Assembly: GCF_028276765.1 (NCBI RefSeq)
Contig: NZ_JAPYVU010000016.1
Location: 1 to 35,447, forward strand
DNA length: 35,447 nt
Reading direction: 5' to 3'
DNA from: Sulfurihydrogenibium sp.
GTDB taxonomy: Bacteria > Aquificota > Aquificia > Aquificales > Hydrogenothermaceae
The position numbers and the translations under genes are program-made. A model generated the notes under the pieces. It did not search any database. It was not told the DNA's origin and saw nothing but the letters and a program-made list of their open reading frames with translations. This document shows positions 1-6,854 of this stretch, one piece after another; within the stretch, counting starts at the first letter, position 1, and each line of letters begins with the position of its first letter.

Positions 1-224
1 CTTTATAACCCACACGGTTCAGATGTAACTCTTATTATTTAAAGAAAGTCCCAGAGCCGAACCTCCTTTATAACCCACACGGTTCAGATGTAACACAAGC
101 TGGCAAATAATTTAATTGTTATAACTGAATCTTTATAACCCACACGGTTCAGATGTAACCCTCATATACAAATGATAGAAATTTAAAAAAAAGAACTTTA
201 TAACCCACACGGTTCAGATGTAAC
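1..224 (-). CRISPR. CRISPR array 1 (29-nt repeat, partial, 4 repeats visible)
   Basis: Four identical 29-nt repeats at 1-29, 66-94, 131-159 and 196-224, separated by three 36-nt spacers. The leader lies to the right (225-850), so the array is read on the minus strand, where the repeat begins GTTACATCTGAACC and ends GGGTTATAAAG. The window starts exactly at a repeat, so the array probably continues to the left. The repeat can form a small AACC/GGTT hairpin. It is the same family as array 4, of the GTTAC subtype. No cas genes are present to assign a type. Confidence 0.95.
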
Positions 225-850
225 CCGTTAACTTTTAACTCAAAAATAAAATCGCTTACAACCTACTCTATCAATATTCTGATAATCATTATACCAAATT
301 TTTAAAAAACCTGCAAGTTGAAGTTTTTTGCAGCAAACCTCGATATACAGAAAATATATTATTATATTTTATCCTTTAACATCCCATCACAAACCAACCG
401 CTGAAAACCACAAACTCAGAAGCCCGCTGCAAATATCACTGATTAACTTCCCGATCTTGAAAAATTTTAAAATAAAAAATTACAAATTCTCAAAAAATTA
501 AGTATTAAAAATTTCAAAATTAAAAAGTTTAACTCATCAAATACTTACAACTACTCTTCAAAAAATCTCTTTCGAATATTTACTACACAAGCTCAAATCA
601 AACTTCAAAAAATAAAATCACATTACCAATACCTTAGCTTCACTGACTGCTGAATCATCTCACCAAACTATCACAAAATCAAACAAAAATAGCTAAGATA
701 TTGATAAACCAATCTCCAACGTCTCACTTCTCACGTCTCACGTTTCACGTAATATAAGCTTGTGCGGGCTAACCTATTCAATTGCCAAGGTACAGTTAAA
801 AAATTAAAAATTATGTAATAAGTATATCAAAAAAATTTTCTATCTGTCAA
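225..850 (-). promoter_or_regulatory. CRISPR leader L1 (~626 bp, two promoters)
   Basis: Minus-strand leader of array 1, near-identical over its whole length to L2 (3096-3717), L3 (8611-9234) and L4 (33550-34168). The distal promoter is TTGACA at 850-845, then an 18-bp spacer and TATACT. The proximal promoter is TTGCAG at 316-311, a 17-bp spacer and TATAAT at 293-288, ending 63 bp before the first repeat. Five heptad units of ACGTGAR type lie at 716-750. The 41-bp block 247-287 matches L4 and differs from L2/L3, in line with repeat type. Confidence 0.85.
586..764 (-). ncRNA. candidate structured leader RNA, copy in L1
   Basis: Minus-strand P1 is CACAAGCTTA (764-755) pairing with TGAGCTTGTG (595-586) through one G-U pair. 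P2 is 705-693 with 637-625, 13 pairs including G-U. P3 is TGATT (657-653), loop CAGC, AGTCA (648-644). The distance between P1 strands is 159 nt, as in the other three copies. The promoter at 850-845 would transcribe it. This is predicted from pairing alone; no expression data. Confidence 0.5.
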
Positions 851-860
851 GCAGATGTAA

Positions 861-1027
861 AGGGTGTTCCAAAATTTTTGTAAATTTACCTTTCCTTGTC
901 ATCCCGAGGCCGAAGACCGAAGGATCTCGTTTTTGGTTTTTTGATTTGAAAAAACAGGAGATTCTTCGCTTTGCTCAGAATGACATCTTTAAGGTCAAGA
1001 TTCTTTGCCGGCTGTAGAATGACGATT
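861..1027. repeat. dispersed palindromic element, copy a
   Basis: Contains the end motif GGGTGTTCCAAAATTTTTG, then a GTCATCC...GGATCTC arm and a GAGATTCTTCGC...GAATGAC arm, each a hairpin by itself and mutually complementary. It carries an extra half arm (approximately 999-1024, GATTCTTTGCCGGCTGTAGAATGAC). It lies 10 bp from the distal end of leader L1. Related copies occur at about ten other places in the window, always between genes. Confidence 0.8.
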
Positions 1028-1105
1028 TTGATTTTTGAGTTTAATTAATATTGGATAATCAATTAGACAAAAAGGTGAGCTGTGAAGCCCACCATTTGAT
1101 TTATA

Positions 1106-2812
1106 TTAATAAGTTCTTTCTTGTGGTTGATATTTTGTGATTTTTACTTCAGAGTATTCTACTTTTGGACCCTCCGGTGTGTAGTAAGCTAAGCTGTGTT
1201 TTAAGAAATTTTCGTCATCTCTGTTTGGGTAATCTCTTCTTGCGTGAGCACCTCTGCTTTCTTTTCTTAGTACTGCTGTTGTTGCAATAACCTCAGCAAG
1301 GTCTAAGAGATATCCAAGCTCTATGTAATTTACAAGAGCTGTATTGAAAATTCTTCCACTGTCACCCGGAGCAAGGAGTTTATATCTTTCTTTTAATTCT
1401 TTAATTTTTTCTATAGCTTCAAGCATTGGTTTTTCTTCTCTAAAAATTCCAACTTTATCCCACATTGTTTGAGCAAGCTCAATTCTGATGTTATGTATGT
1501 TTTCTTTGCTTTCTTTTTTAAGAAGTTGTTCAATTTCTCTTCTTGCTCTTTCTTCTTCTGCTTTTAAGTTAAAGTTATCTGCTGATTTGCTTCTTGCATA
1601 CTCAACTGCAGCAGCTCCAGCAGGTTTTCCAAATACTACTAAGTCAAGTAAAGAGTTTCCGCCAAGTCTATTTGCCCCATGAACGGAGACACATGCACAT
1701 TCACCAACTGCAAACACACCATTGACGCCTGTCATACTTGTTTTATAGTCTCTTACATCAATGCCACCCATAGAGTAGTGAGCTGTTGGTCTAACCGGGA
1801 TTGGCTCTTCTATTGGGTCAACACCCTCAAAGTCTATACACAACTGTCTAATCTGAGGAAGTCTTGATTTGATTTTTTCAGCTCCAAGATGTCTAAGGTC
1901 AAGGTGAACGTATGCCGTCATTCCTTCACCCCAACCTCTACCTTCAAGGATTTCTGTCTCTATAGCTCTTGCGACAAGGTCCCTCGGAGCAAGCTCCATC
2001 TTTTGTGGAGCATATCTTGCCATAAATCTTTCACCTTTATTATTGATTAAGTATCCACCTTCACCTCTTGCACCCTCTGTAACAAGTATACCGGTAGACC
2101 TTAATCCTGTTGGGTGAAACTGAACAAACTCCATATCTTTAAGCGGAATGCCCGCTCTGTAGCAAATAGCCATTCCATCACCGGTTGAACCTATAGCATT
2201 CGTATTTCTTACCCAATAAACTCTTGCATAACCACCTGTTGCAAAGATGATAGCTTTTGCTTTTATTGCATGCACTTCACCATTTCTTATATCTATAGCT
2301 ATAACACCTTTGGCTTCGTTGTTATCTATGATCAACTCTGTTACAAACCATTCATTTAAAAATTCAACATCATTTTTTAAGCATTGTTCGTATAATGTAT
2401 GTAAAATTACGTGTCCTGTTTTATCTGCTGCATAGCATGTTCTTGGAAATCCAGCACCACCAAAAGGTCTTTGTGCTATTCTTCCATCCGGCAATCTTGA
2501 AAATGGAACTCCTAAGTGCTCTAATTCGTATATTCTTTTTGGAGCTTCATAACACATAAATTCTATAGCGTCTTGGTCTCCAAGATAATCACTACCTTTT
2601 ACAGTATCAAAAGCATGAACTTCTGGACTATCTGATGGGTCAACGTTTGCAAGAGCAGCATTAATTCCACCTTGGGCTGCACCTGTGTGAGACCTTGTTG
2701 GGTAAACTTTTGTAATAACTCCCACTTTAACATCCTTTGCTTTGCTTGCTTCAAGTGCAGCCATTAATCCAGCTCCACCAGCTCCAACTATTAAAACGTC
2801 ATAGCTTAGCAT
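1106..2812 (-). CDS. sdhA: succinate dehydrogenase / fumarate reductase flavoprotein subunit
   Basis: 568 aa, the usual length for SdhA/FrdA, which interconvert succinate and fumarate in the respiratory chain or reductive TCA cycle. FAD-binding GAGGAG is at residues 10-15. The covalent-FAD histidine is H42 in TRSHTGAAQGG. Further family motifs are HPTGL, TEGARGEGGYL, RPTAHYSMGGI and GANRLGGNSLLDLVVFG. The protein is soluble with no signal peptide; the iron-sulfur and membrane subunits are not encoded nearby, so it is an orphan here. The ATG has a strong Shine-Dalgarno (AGGAGGAG about 6 nt upstream). SdhA and FrdA cannot be separated from sequence; in an Aquificales it may work as fumarate reductase in carbon fixation. 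A 19-bp operator palindrome lies just upstream. Confidence 0.95.
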   Translation of the reverse strand: MLSYDVLIVGAGGAGLMAALEASKAKDVKVGVITKVYPTRSHTGAAQGGINAALANVDPSDSPEVHAFDTVKGSDYLGDQDAIEFMCYEAPKRIYELEHLGVPFSRLPDGRIAQRPFGGAGFPRTCYAADKTGHVILHTLYEQCLKNDVEFLNEWFVTELIIDNNEAKGVIAIDIRNGEVHAIKAKAIIFATGGYARVYWVRNTNAIGSTGDGMAICYRAGIPLKDMEFVQFHPTGLRSTGILVTEGARGEGGYLINNKGERFMARYAPQKMELAPRDLVARAIETEILEGRGWGEGMTAYVHLDLRHLGAEKIKSRLPQIRQLCIDFEGVDPIEEPIPVRPTAHYSMGGIDVRDYKTSMTGVNGVFAVGECACVSVHGANRLGGNSLLDLVVFGKPAGAAAVEYARSKSADNFNLKAEEERARREIEQLLKKESKENIHNIRIELAQTMWDKVGIFREEKPMLEAIEKIKELKERYKLLAPGDSGRIFNTALVNYIELGYLLDLAEVIATTAVLRKESRGAHARRDYPNRDDENFLKHSLAYYTPEGPKVEYSEVKITKYQPQERTY

Positions 2813-2830
2813 TTTAGCTCCTCCTGATAA

Positions 2831-2875
2831 AATAAAACAATGTTTTATTATAAAACAATATAAAAATATTTTCCA
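2831..2875 (-). promoter_or_regulatory. sdhA promoter with perfect 19-bp operator palindrome
   Basis: On the minus strand, TGGAAA (2875-2870), a 17-bp spacer and TATAAT (2852-2847) form a plausible sigma70 promoter. The -10 overlaps by 3 nt a perfect 9-1-9 palindrome (2849-2831, AATAAAACANTGTTTTATT). The palindrome ends 18 nt before the ATG. The same -10/palindrome fusion, with the same 3-nt overlap, precedes nuoE at 6816-6837. This looks like a repressor operator over the transcription start; the regulator is unknown. Confidence 0.65.
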
Positions 2876-2940
2876 GTAGTTCTTATGTAAGATAAAGATA
2901 AATATTTGAGCTAAACCAAATAATACTCTCAGAGAAATGA

Positions 2941-3061
2941 GGGTGTTTCAAAATTTTTGTTAATTTACCTTTCCTCGTCATCCTGAGGCCGTAAGGGATC
3001 TTATCTTTTGATTTTTAACTTGAAAAGAAAACATGAGATTTTTTGCTTCGTTCAGAATGAC
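2941..3061. repeat. dispersed palindromic element, copy b
   Basis: GGGTGTTTCAAAATTTTTG end, GTCATCCTGAGGCCG arm, spacer, then GAGATTTTTTGCTTCG...GAATGAC arm. It sits between the sdhA promoter and leader L2, about 35 bp from the leader's distal promoter. The arms are degenerate relative to copies f and j. Confidence 0.75.
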
Positions 3062-3095
3062 AGTGTGGGTTTTTGAAACAGTTTCCACAAAAAGC

Positions 3096-3717
3096 TTGAC
3101 ATGTGAAAATTTTTTTGTATATTTATATTAACTTTTTAATTTTTAAAAGTACCTTGGCAATTGAATAGGTTACCCACACAAGCTTGTTTAACGTGAAACG
3201 TGAGACGTGAGAAGTGAGATGTTGAAAGTTTATTAATCAATATCTTAGTGATTTTTGCTTGATTGTTTGAATGCTTAGCGAGATGATTTAGAAATCAGTG
3301 AAGCTAAGGTATTGATAAAGTGGTTTTATTTTTTGAAGTTTGATTTAAGCTTGTGTAGTTTAGGCTTGAAAGGGATTATTTGAAGAGAGGTTTTAAGTAT
3401 TTGTTGAATTTGACTTTTTAATTTGAAAATTTTTTAATACTTAATTTTTTGAAAATTTGTAATTTTTTATTTTAAAATTTTTTGAGATCGGGAAGTTAAG
3501 GAGTGATATTTTCCGCCCCTTTCTGAGTTTTAGGTCTTCAGCAGTAGGCTTGTGATTGGATGTTAAAGGATAAAATATAATAATATATTTTCTGTATATC
3601 GAGGTTTGCTGCAAAAAACTTCAACTTGCGGATTTTTTAAAAATTTGGTATAATGTTTTACACATTGGCAATTGAATAAGGTTTTTACGAATTTGTTTTT
3701 GAGTTAAAAGTTAACGG
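3096..3717 (+). promoter_or_regulatory. CRISPR leader L2 (~622 bp, two promoters)
   Basis: Plus-strand leader of array 2. Distal promoter TTGACA (3096-3101), 16-bp spacer, TATATT (3118-3123). Proximal promoter TTGCGG (3626-3631), 17-bp spacer, TATAAT (3649-3654), 63 bp before the first repeat. Heptads lie at 3191-3225. The motif TTGGCAATTGAATA occurs twice, near 3154 and near 3664; the second copy is in the repeat-type-specific block 3655-3695. Together with L1, which is inverted, this copy brackets sdhA. Confidence 0.85.
3177..3355 (+). ncRNA. candidate structured leader RNA, copy in L2
   Basis: P1 CACAAGCTTG (3177-3186) pairs with TAAGCTTGTG (3346-3355). P2 ATCAATATCTTAG (3236-3248) pairs with CTAAGGTATTGAT (3304-3316). 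P3 TGATT (3284-3288), loop TAGA, AATCA (3293-3297). P1 strands are 159 nt apart. P3 base pair 4 is U-A here, C-G in L3 and U-G in L1 and L4, which keeps pairing. The heptads (3191-3225) lie between P1 and P2. Function unknown. Confidence 0.5.
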
Positions 3718-3946
3718 GTTTGTAGCCTACCTATGAGGAATTGAAATGTGATTGATTGATTGATTTTTTACACTCTAAAATTTAGTTTGTAGCCTACCTA
3801 TGAGGAATTGAAATACCTATCAATATTAACTTTATTTATTTCATCTTGTGTGTTTGTAGCCTACCTATGAGGAATTGAAATATAAAGTATATATCTATTC
3901 TGAAAAGTCTCTAATAAGTTTGTAGCCTACCTATGAGGAATTGAAG
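3718..3946 (+). CRISPR. CRISPR array 2 (30-nt repeat, 4 repeats, 3 spacers)
   Basis: Repeats at 3718-3747, 3785-3814, 3852-3881 and a degenerate last one at 3918-3946; spacers of 37, 37 and 36 nt. The repeat begins GTTTGTAGCCTACC and ends GAGGAATTGAAA, as in array 3, but position 30 is T instead of C in the first three repeats. The last repeat decays at the ATTGAA end, which is typical of the leader-distal terminus. The ATTGAAA-type 3' end resembles type I-B/III crRNA handles. A very short array: either young or trimmed. Confidence 0.95.
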
Positions 3947-4105
3947 CCTACCAAACATTTTTTGTCCATCATCTTTTGTCAATCTTCTTTCACTTCTCAA
4001 GCCAATAAAAAATCTCACATCTTTATTGCAGTATTACCTATACACAGACTTATTTTTTATGTAAAATAAATAAAGCCATTCAAATACTAATCAAGGACAC
4101 TAAAG

Positions 4106-5242
4106 ATGAGAGTTGAACTTTTAGAAAAAATCTTAAAAAAGAAAGATAAAATTAGAGAGTATTTACAGCAGAATATAGAAAAAATAAATGAAGAAGAGAT
4201 AAAATCAAAATGGACAGCATACAATCCAAATCCTAAACCAATTCACCATTTAGCAGCCGATGGGTCTTTTTATCAAAAATCTTACTTAGGCTTTAGCCTT
4301 ATCGTATTTGCCGGGTATGCAGAAAACACAAATCCAAACAGTGAAAATATAAGCAGTTTTACAATTGGAGATATATTTCCAACAGTAATTAAAAAAACAG
4401 AGCATGTTAAAACCTTAGCAACTCTTTTTATGTTTTTATGCGAAGCAAAAGCATTGCTTTATCTTGCCAAAAAAGAAAAACCAAATTTCATAATCTTTGA
4501 CGGAACAATCACATCAAGATTTATCATACCATTTCCACTTTCTAATTGGTTTACCGATAATGAAGTAGAAAGTCAAATTAATACTATCGTTAACGAGCTT
4601 TTTAAAGAAAACATAGAAAAAATAAAAGAAACAGATTTGTATTTTTTAAGAGATGATATTATCAAATCAATTTTTACAAAGTTAGAAAGCCCAAGAAAAG
4701 ATTATATAGAAGCCACAGTCTCAAAATTTGCTTATTATGAATATCTCTATACACTTTACAACATTTTCAAATTAGAGCATAAGCCATTAATCATAGGCTT
4801 GGCTAAAACTTCCACCGGTACAGATATATTAAATCATTCACTGCCAGACATAAAGTTATTTTTAAACTATATCGATGAGCTTGGATATTCTGAAAGCGTT
4901 GAGCAGAACTTAGAAAAACTAAAAACAAGCCTTGGAGAACTTCAGCTTATAGATGATAAAATCTTTAGCTTTTTATACGAGTTAAACATTGAGTCTTTTT
5001 ATGCAAAATATACTTTAAAAAATGCTATAAATCTTGTAGAAGTTTATCAAAATCCAGATTTTGGAACAATAAAAAAAGAGGATATATTAGACTACTTAGC
5101 AGATATGGACTACTTAGGCTACAACTACCCATTTAAGCTTAAAAAAGTTGATAACGAAGTTAGAATTACATCGTCAGATTTTGAGTTTATAGAAAAACAG
5201 TTTGGGCTTGAATTTTCAATTACAGGCAGAGAAGCACTATGA
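4106..5242 (+). CDS. nurA: NurA-family 5'-3' nuclease
   Basis: 378 aa. The N-terminal part has the NurA-type metal-binding aspartate in LAADGSFYQKS (residues about 49-59). A second conserved acidic strand is IIFDGTITSRF (about residues 131-141), followed by helices and LIIGLAKTSTGTDI. NurA is a Mn-dependent nuclease that works with the HerA translocase in DNA-end resection in archaea and some thermophilic bacteria; herA is not adjacent here. The ATG overlaps nothing upstream and has AAGGA about 9 nt before it. Its stop overlaps the comEA-like start (ATGA), so the two are probably co-transcribed. Family assignment is from motif recognition only. Confidence 0.72.
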   Translation: MRVELLEKILKKKDKIREYLQQNIEKINEEEIKSKWTAYNPNPKPIHHLAADGSFYQKSYLGFSLIVFAGYAENTNPNSENISSFTIGDIFPTVIKKTEHVKTLATLFMFLCEAKALLYLAKKEKPNFIIFDGTITSRFIIPFPLSNWFTDNEVESQINTIVNELFKENIEKIKETDLYFLRDDIIKSIFTKLESPRKDYIEATVSKFAYYEYLYTLYNIFKLEHKPLIIGLAKTSTGTDILNHSLPDIKLFLNYIDELGYSESVEQNLEKLKTSLGELQLIDDKIFSFLYELNIESFYAKYTLKNAINLVEVYQNPDFGTIKKEDILDYLADMDYLGYNYPFKLKKVDNEVRITSSDFEFIEKQFGLEFSITGREAL

Positions 5243-5559
5243 AAATAAACCAAAAGCTTTTATCATTTCAAAGCTTAATCATCGGATTGTTAATTTTATT
5301 CCTATTAACTTTAAAATCTATAAACATAAACCCAAAGCCAAAGTTTACAGAAAGTGATTTAAAAATAGATATAAACACCGCAGATATTATCACTCTTCAA
5401 AGAATTCCTTACATTGGAGAAAAAACAGCGGAGCTTATCATTGAAGACAGAAAGATAAGAGGCGGTTATACAGATATAAATCAGTTAAAATGGGTAAAAA
5501 ACTTTGATAAAATAAAACCATACATTAAAATAAGCGAGGAAGCAAAGTGGACAGAATAG
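5239..5559 (+). CDS. ComEA-like helix-hairpin-helix DNA-binding protein
   Basis: 106 aa. An N-terminal hydrophobic segment (residues about 8-25) should anchor it in the inner membrane. The C-terminal half has the ComEA-type HhH: DINTADIITLQRIPYIGEKT followed by AELIIEDRKIRGGYTDI and a short partner helix. Such proteins bind double-stranded DNA non-specifically at the surface during uptake. It is shorter than typical ComEA because the linker is minimal. Start overlaps the nurA stop by ATGA and its end overlaps the next gene by 13 nt, indicating translational coupling in a nurA-comEA-TPR-glycosyltransferase operon. Confidence 0.75.
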   Translation: MKINQKLLSFQSLIIGLLILFLLTLKSININPKPKFTESDLKIDINTADIITLQRIPYIGEKTAELIIEDRKIRGGYTDINQLKWVKNFDKIKPYIKISEEAKWTE

Positions 5560-5864
5560 AGCAGTTAAAAAAGGCATTAGAAAAAGACCCAAACAACCCA
5601 CTTGGATTATACGGGTTAGCGTTAGAGTTATACAAACAAGGTTTATATGAAGATGCTATCGTATACTTTAAAAAATATCTAAGTTTGTACGAAGACCAAG
5701 GAGCAGCATACAGAACGTTGGCACAATGCTACATAAACATTGGAGATATTGAGCAAGCTATAGAGACATACGAGAGAGGAATAGAAAAGGCAAGAAAGTA
5801 TAACCACCCAACAATAGTAGAAGAGTTTAAACAGGAGATAGAAAGATTAAAAACAATGATCTAA
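5547..5864 (+). CDS. small tetratricopeptide repeat protein
   Basis: 105 aa with about two and a half TPR units: residues about 15-48 (NPLGLYGLALELYKQGLYED) and 49-82 (AAYRTLAQCYINIGDIEQAI), then a capping helix. It starts with GTG inside the comEA-like gene; a GAGGAAG Shine-Dalgarno 5-10 nt upstream supports this. No signal peptide, so cytoplasmic and probably a protein-interaction scaffold. The partner is unknown. Its 3' end holds the ribosome binding site and possibly the start of the following glycosyltransferase. Confidence 0.8.
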   Translation: MDRIEQLKKALEKDPNNPLGLYGLALELYKQGLYEDAIVYFKKYLSLYEDQGAAYRTLAQCYINIGDIEQAIETYERGIEKARKYNHPTIVEEFKQEIERLKTMI

Positions 5865-5872
5865 AAATTTTA

Positions 5873-6820
5873 GTGATAAGATTTTCATCTCTTGGAGATG
5901 TTATTTTATCTTCTGTCGTTTTAGACCCTTTATATGAGAAAGGTTACGATATAGATTTTTTGACGTTTAAACCATTTAGCGATGTGTTTGAAAAAGATTA
6001 TAGAATAAAAAATCTTATTGCTGTCGATAAATCAAGGCTTAAAAGCATCTCAGATATTTACAATTTCACCAAATCCTTAGATAGATACGATTATGTTTTA
6101 GACCTGCATTCTAACCTACGGTCTTTTTTGATTGGATTTTTCTTAAAGCTGAGATACAATCCAAAGATTCTAAGATATAAAAAACAGTCTTTAAAAAGAA
6201 GATTAAAGATTTTAGACTCAAACTTCAATGTTTTAAAAGCATATCTTGAGCCGCTAAAAACACTTGGCATAGAAAACTTAAATTACAGACCGAAAGTAAT
6301 TATCACAAATCAAGAAGTTGAAAAAGTAAAAACCTTTTTGCCACAAAAATTTATATCTCTTGGAACAGGTGCAAGATATAAGAGCAAGGTTTATCCGTAT
6401 TATAAAGAACTATCAGAAATTTTACTTGAAAATGGATTTAATGTTGTTTTAGTTGGTTCTAAAGAAGATTTAGAGATGGATAAAAGTATCTATCCAAAAG
6501 AAGTTTTAGATTTAAGAGGAAAAATAAGCCTAAGAGAAACCATTGCTGTAATCTCACAAGGATTGGCAACTGTAAGCAACGACTCTGCCATAGCCCACAT
6601 GTCAAGAGCTGTTGGTGTTAAAGTTTTGATGATATACGGCTCAACCCATCCATACTTTGGATTTGCACCATTAAAAGATGAAGGAGATTATATCTTTAAA
6701 AACCTACCATGTCAACCTTGTTCACTTCATGGACAAAATAGCTGTAAGTATAAAACATTTGAATGTTTAACATCCATCTCTCCCCAAGAAGTTTATGATA
6801 GGCTGAAAAATTTGATATAA
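5873..6820 (+). CDS. glycosyltransferase family 9 (ADP-heptose:LPS heptosyltransferase-like)
   Basis: At least 315 aa. Family 9 signatures: N-terminal IRFSSLGDVIL, LGTGARYKSK in the sugar-nucleotide domain, VSNDSAIAHMSRAVGV, and the C-terminal cysteine pattern NLPCQPCSLHG...C...C. It should transfer a heptose to lipid A-core sugars at the cytoplasmic face. The GTG at 5873 has no Shine-Dalgarno and would delete the strongly conserved (M)KILV that the frame does encode upstream (LKILVIRFSS). The frame is open back to 5831 but contains no ATG, GTG or TTG; an ATT at 5846 lies 8 nt after AGGAG (5833-5837) and may be the real start. The stop overlaps the nuoE promoter. Confidence 0.82.
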   Translation: MIRFSSLGDVILSSVVLDPLYEKGYDIDFLTFKPFSDVFEKDYRIKNLIAVDKSRLKSISDIYNFTKSLDRYDYVLDLHSNLRSFLIGFFLKLRYNPKILRYKKQSLKRRLKILDSNFNVLKAYLEPLKTLGIENLNYRPKVIITNQEVEKVKTFLPQKFISLGTGARYKSKVYPYYKELSEILLENGFNVVLVGSKEDLEMDKSIYPKEVLDLRGKISLRETIAVISQGLATVSNDSAIAHMSRAVGVKVLMIYGSTHPYFGFAPLKDEGDYIFKNLPCQPCSLHGQNSCKYKTFECLTSISPQEVYDRLKNLI

Positions 6821-6837
6821 TAAAACAGTGTTTTATT
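6793..6837 (+). promoter_or_regulatory. nuoE promoter with perfect 19-bp operator palindrome
   Basis: TATAAT (6816-6821) overlaps the stop of the glycosyltransferase gene and runs by 3 nt into the perfect palindrome AATAAAACAGTGTTTTATT (6819-6837). The -35 is weak (TTATGA, 6793-6798, 17-bp spacer). The palindrome ends 17 nt before the nuoE start. Arms are identical to those in front of sdhA; only the central base differs. Confidence 0.65.
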
Positions 6838-6854
6838 AATTTTGAGGAAACAGC

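Noticed and set aside
3748-3784. GATT microsatellite in the first spacer of array 2 as a regulatory repeat
   Set aside because: It is entirely within a spacer of normal length and needs no separate explanation.
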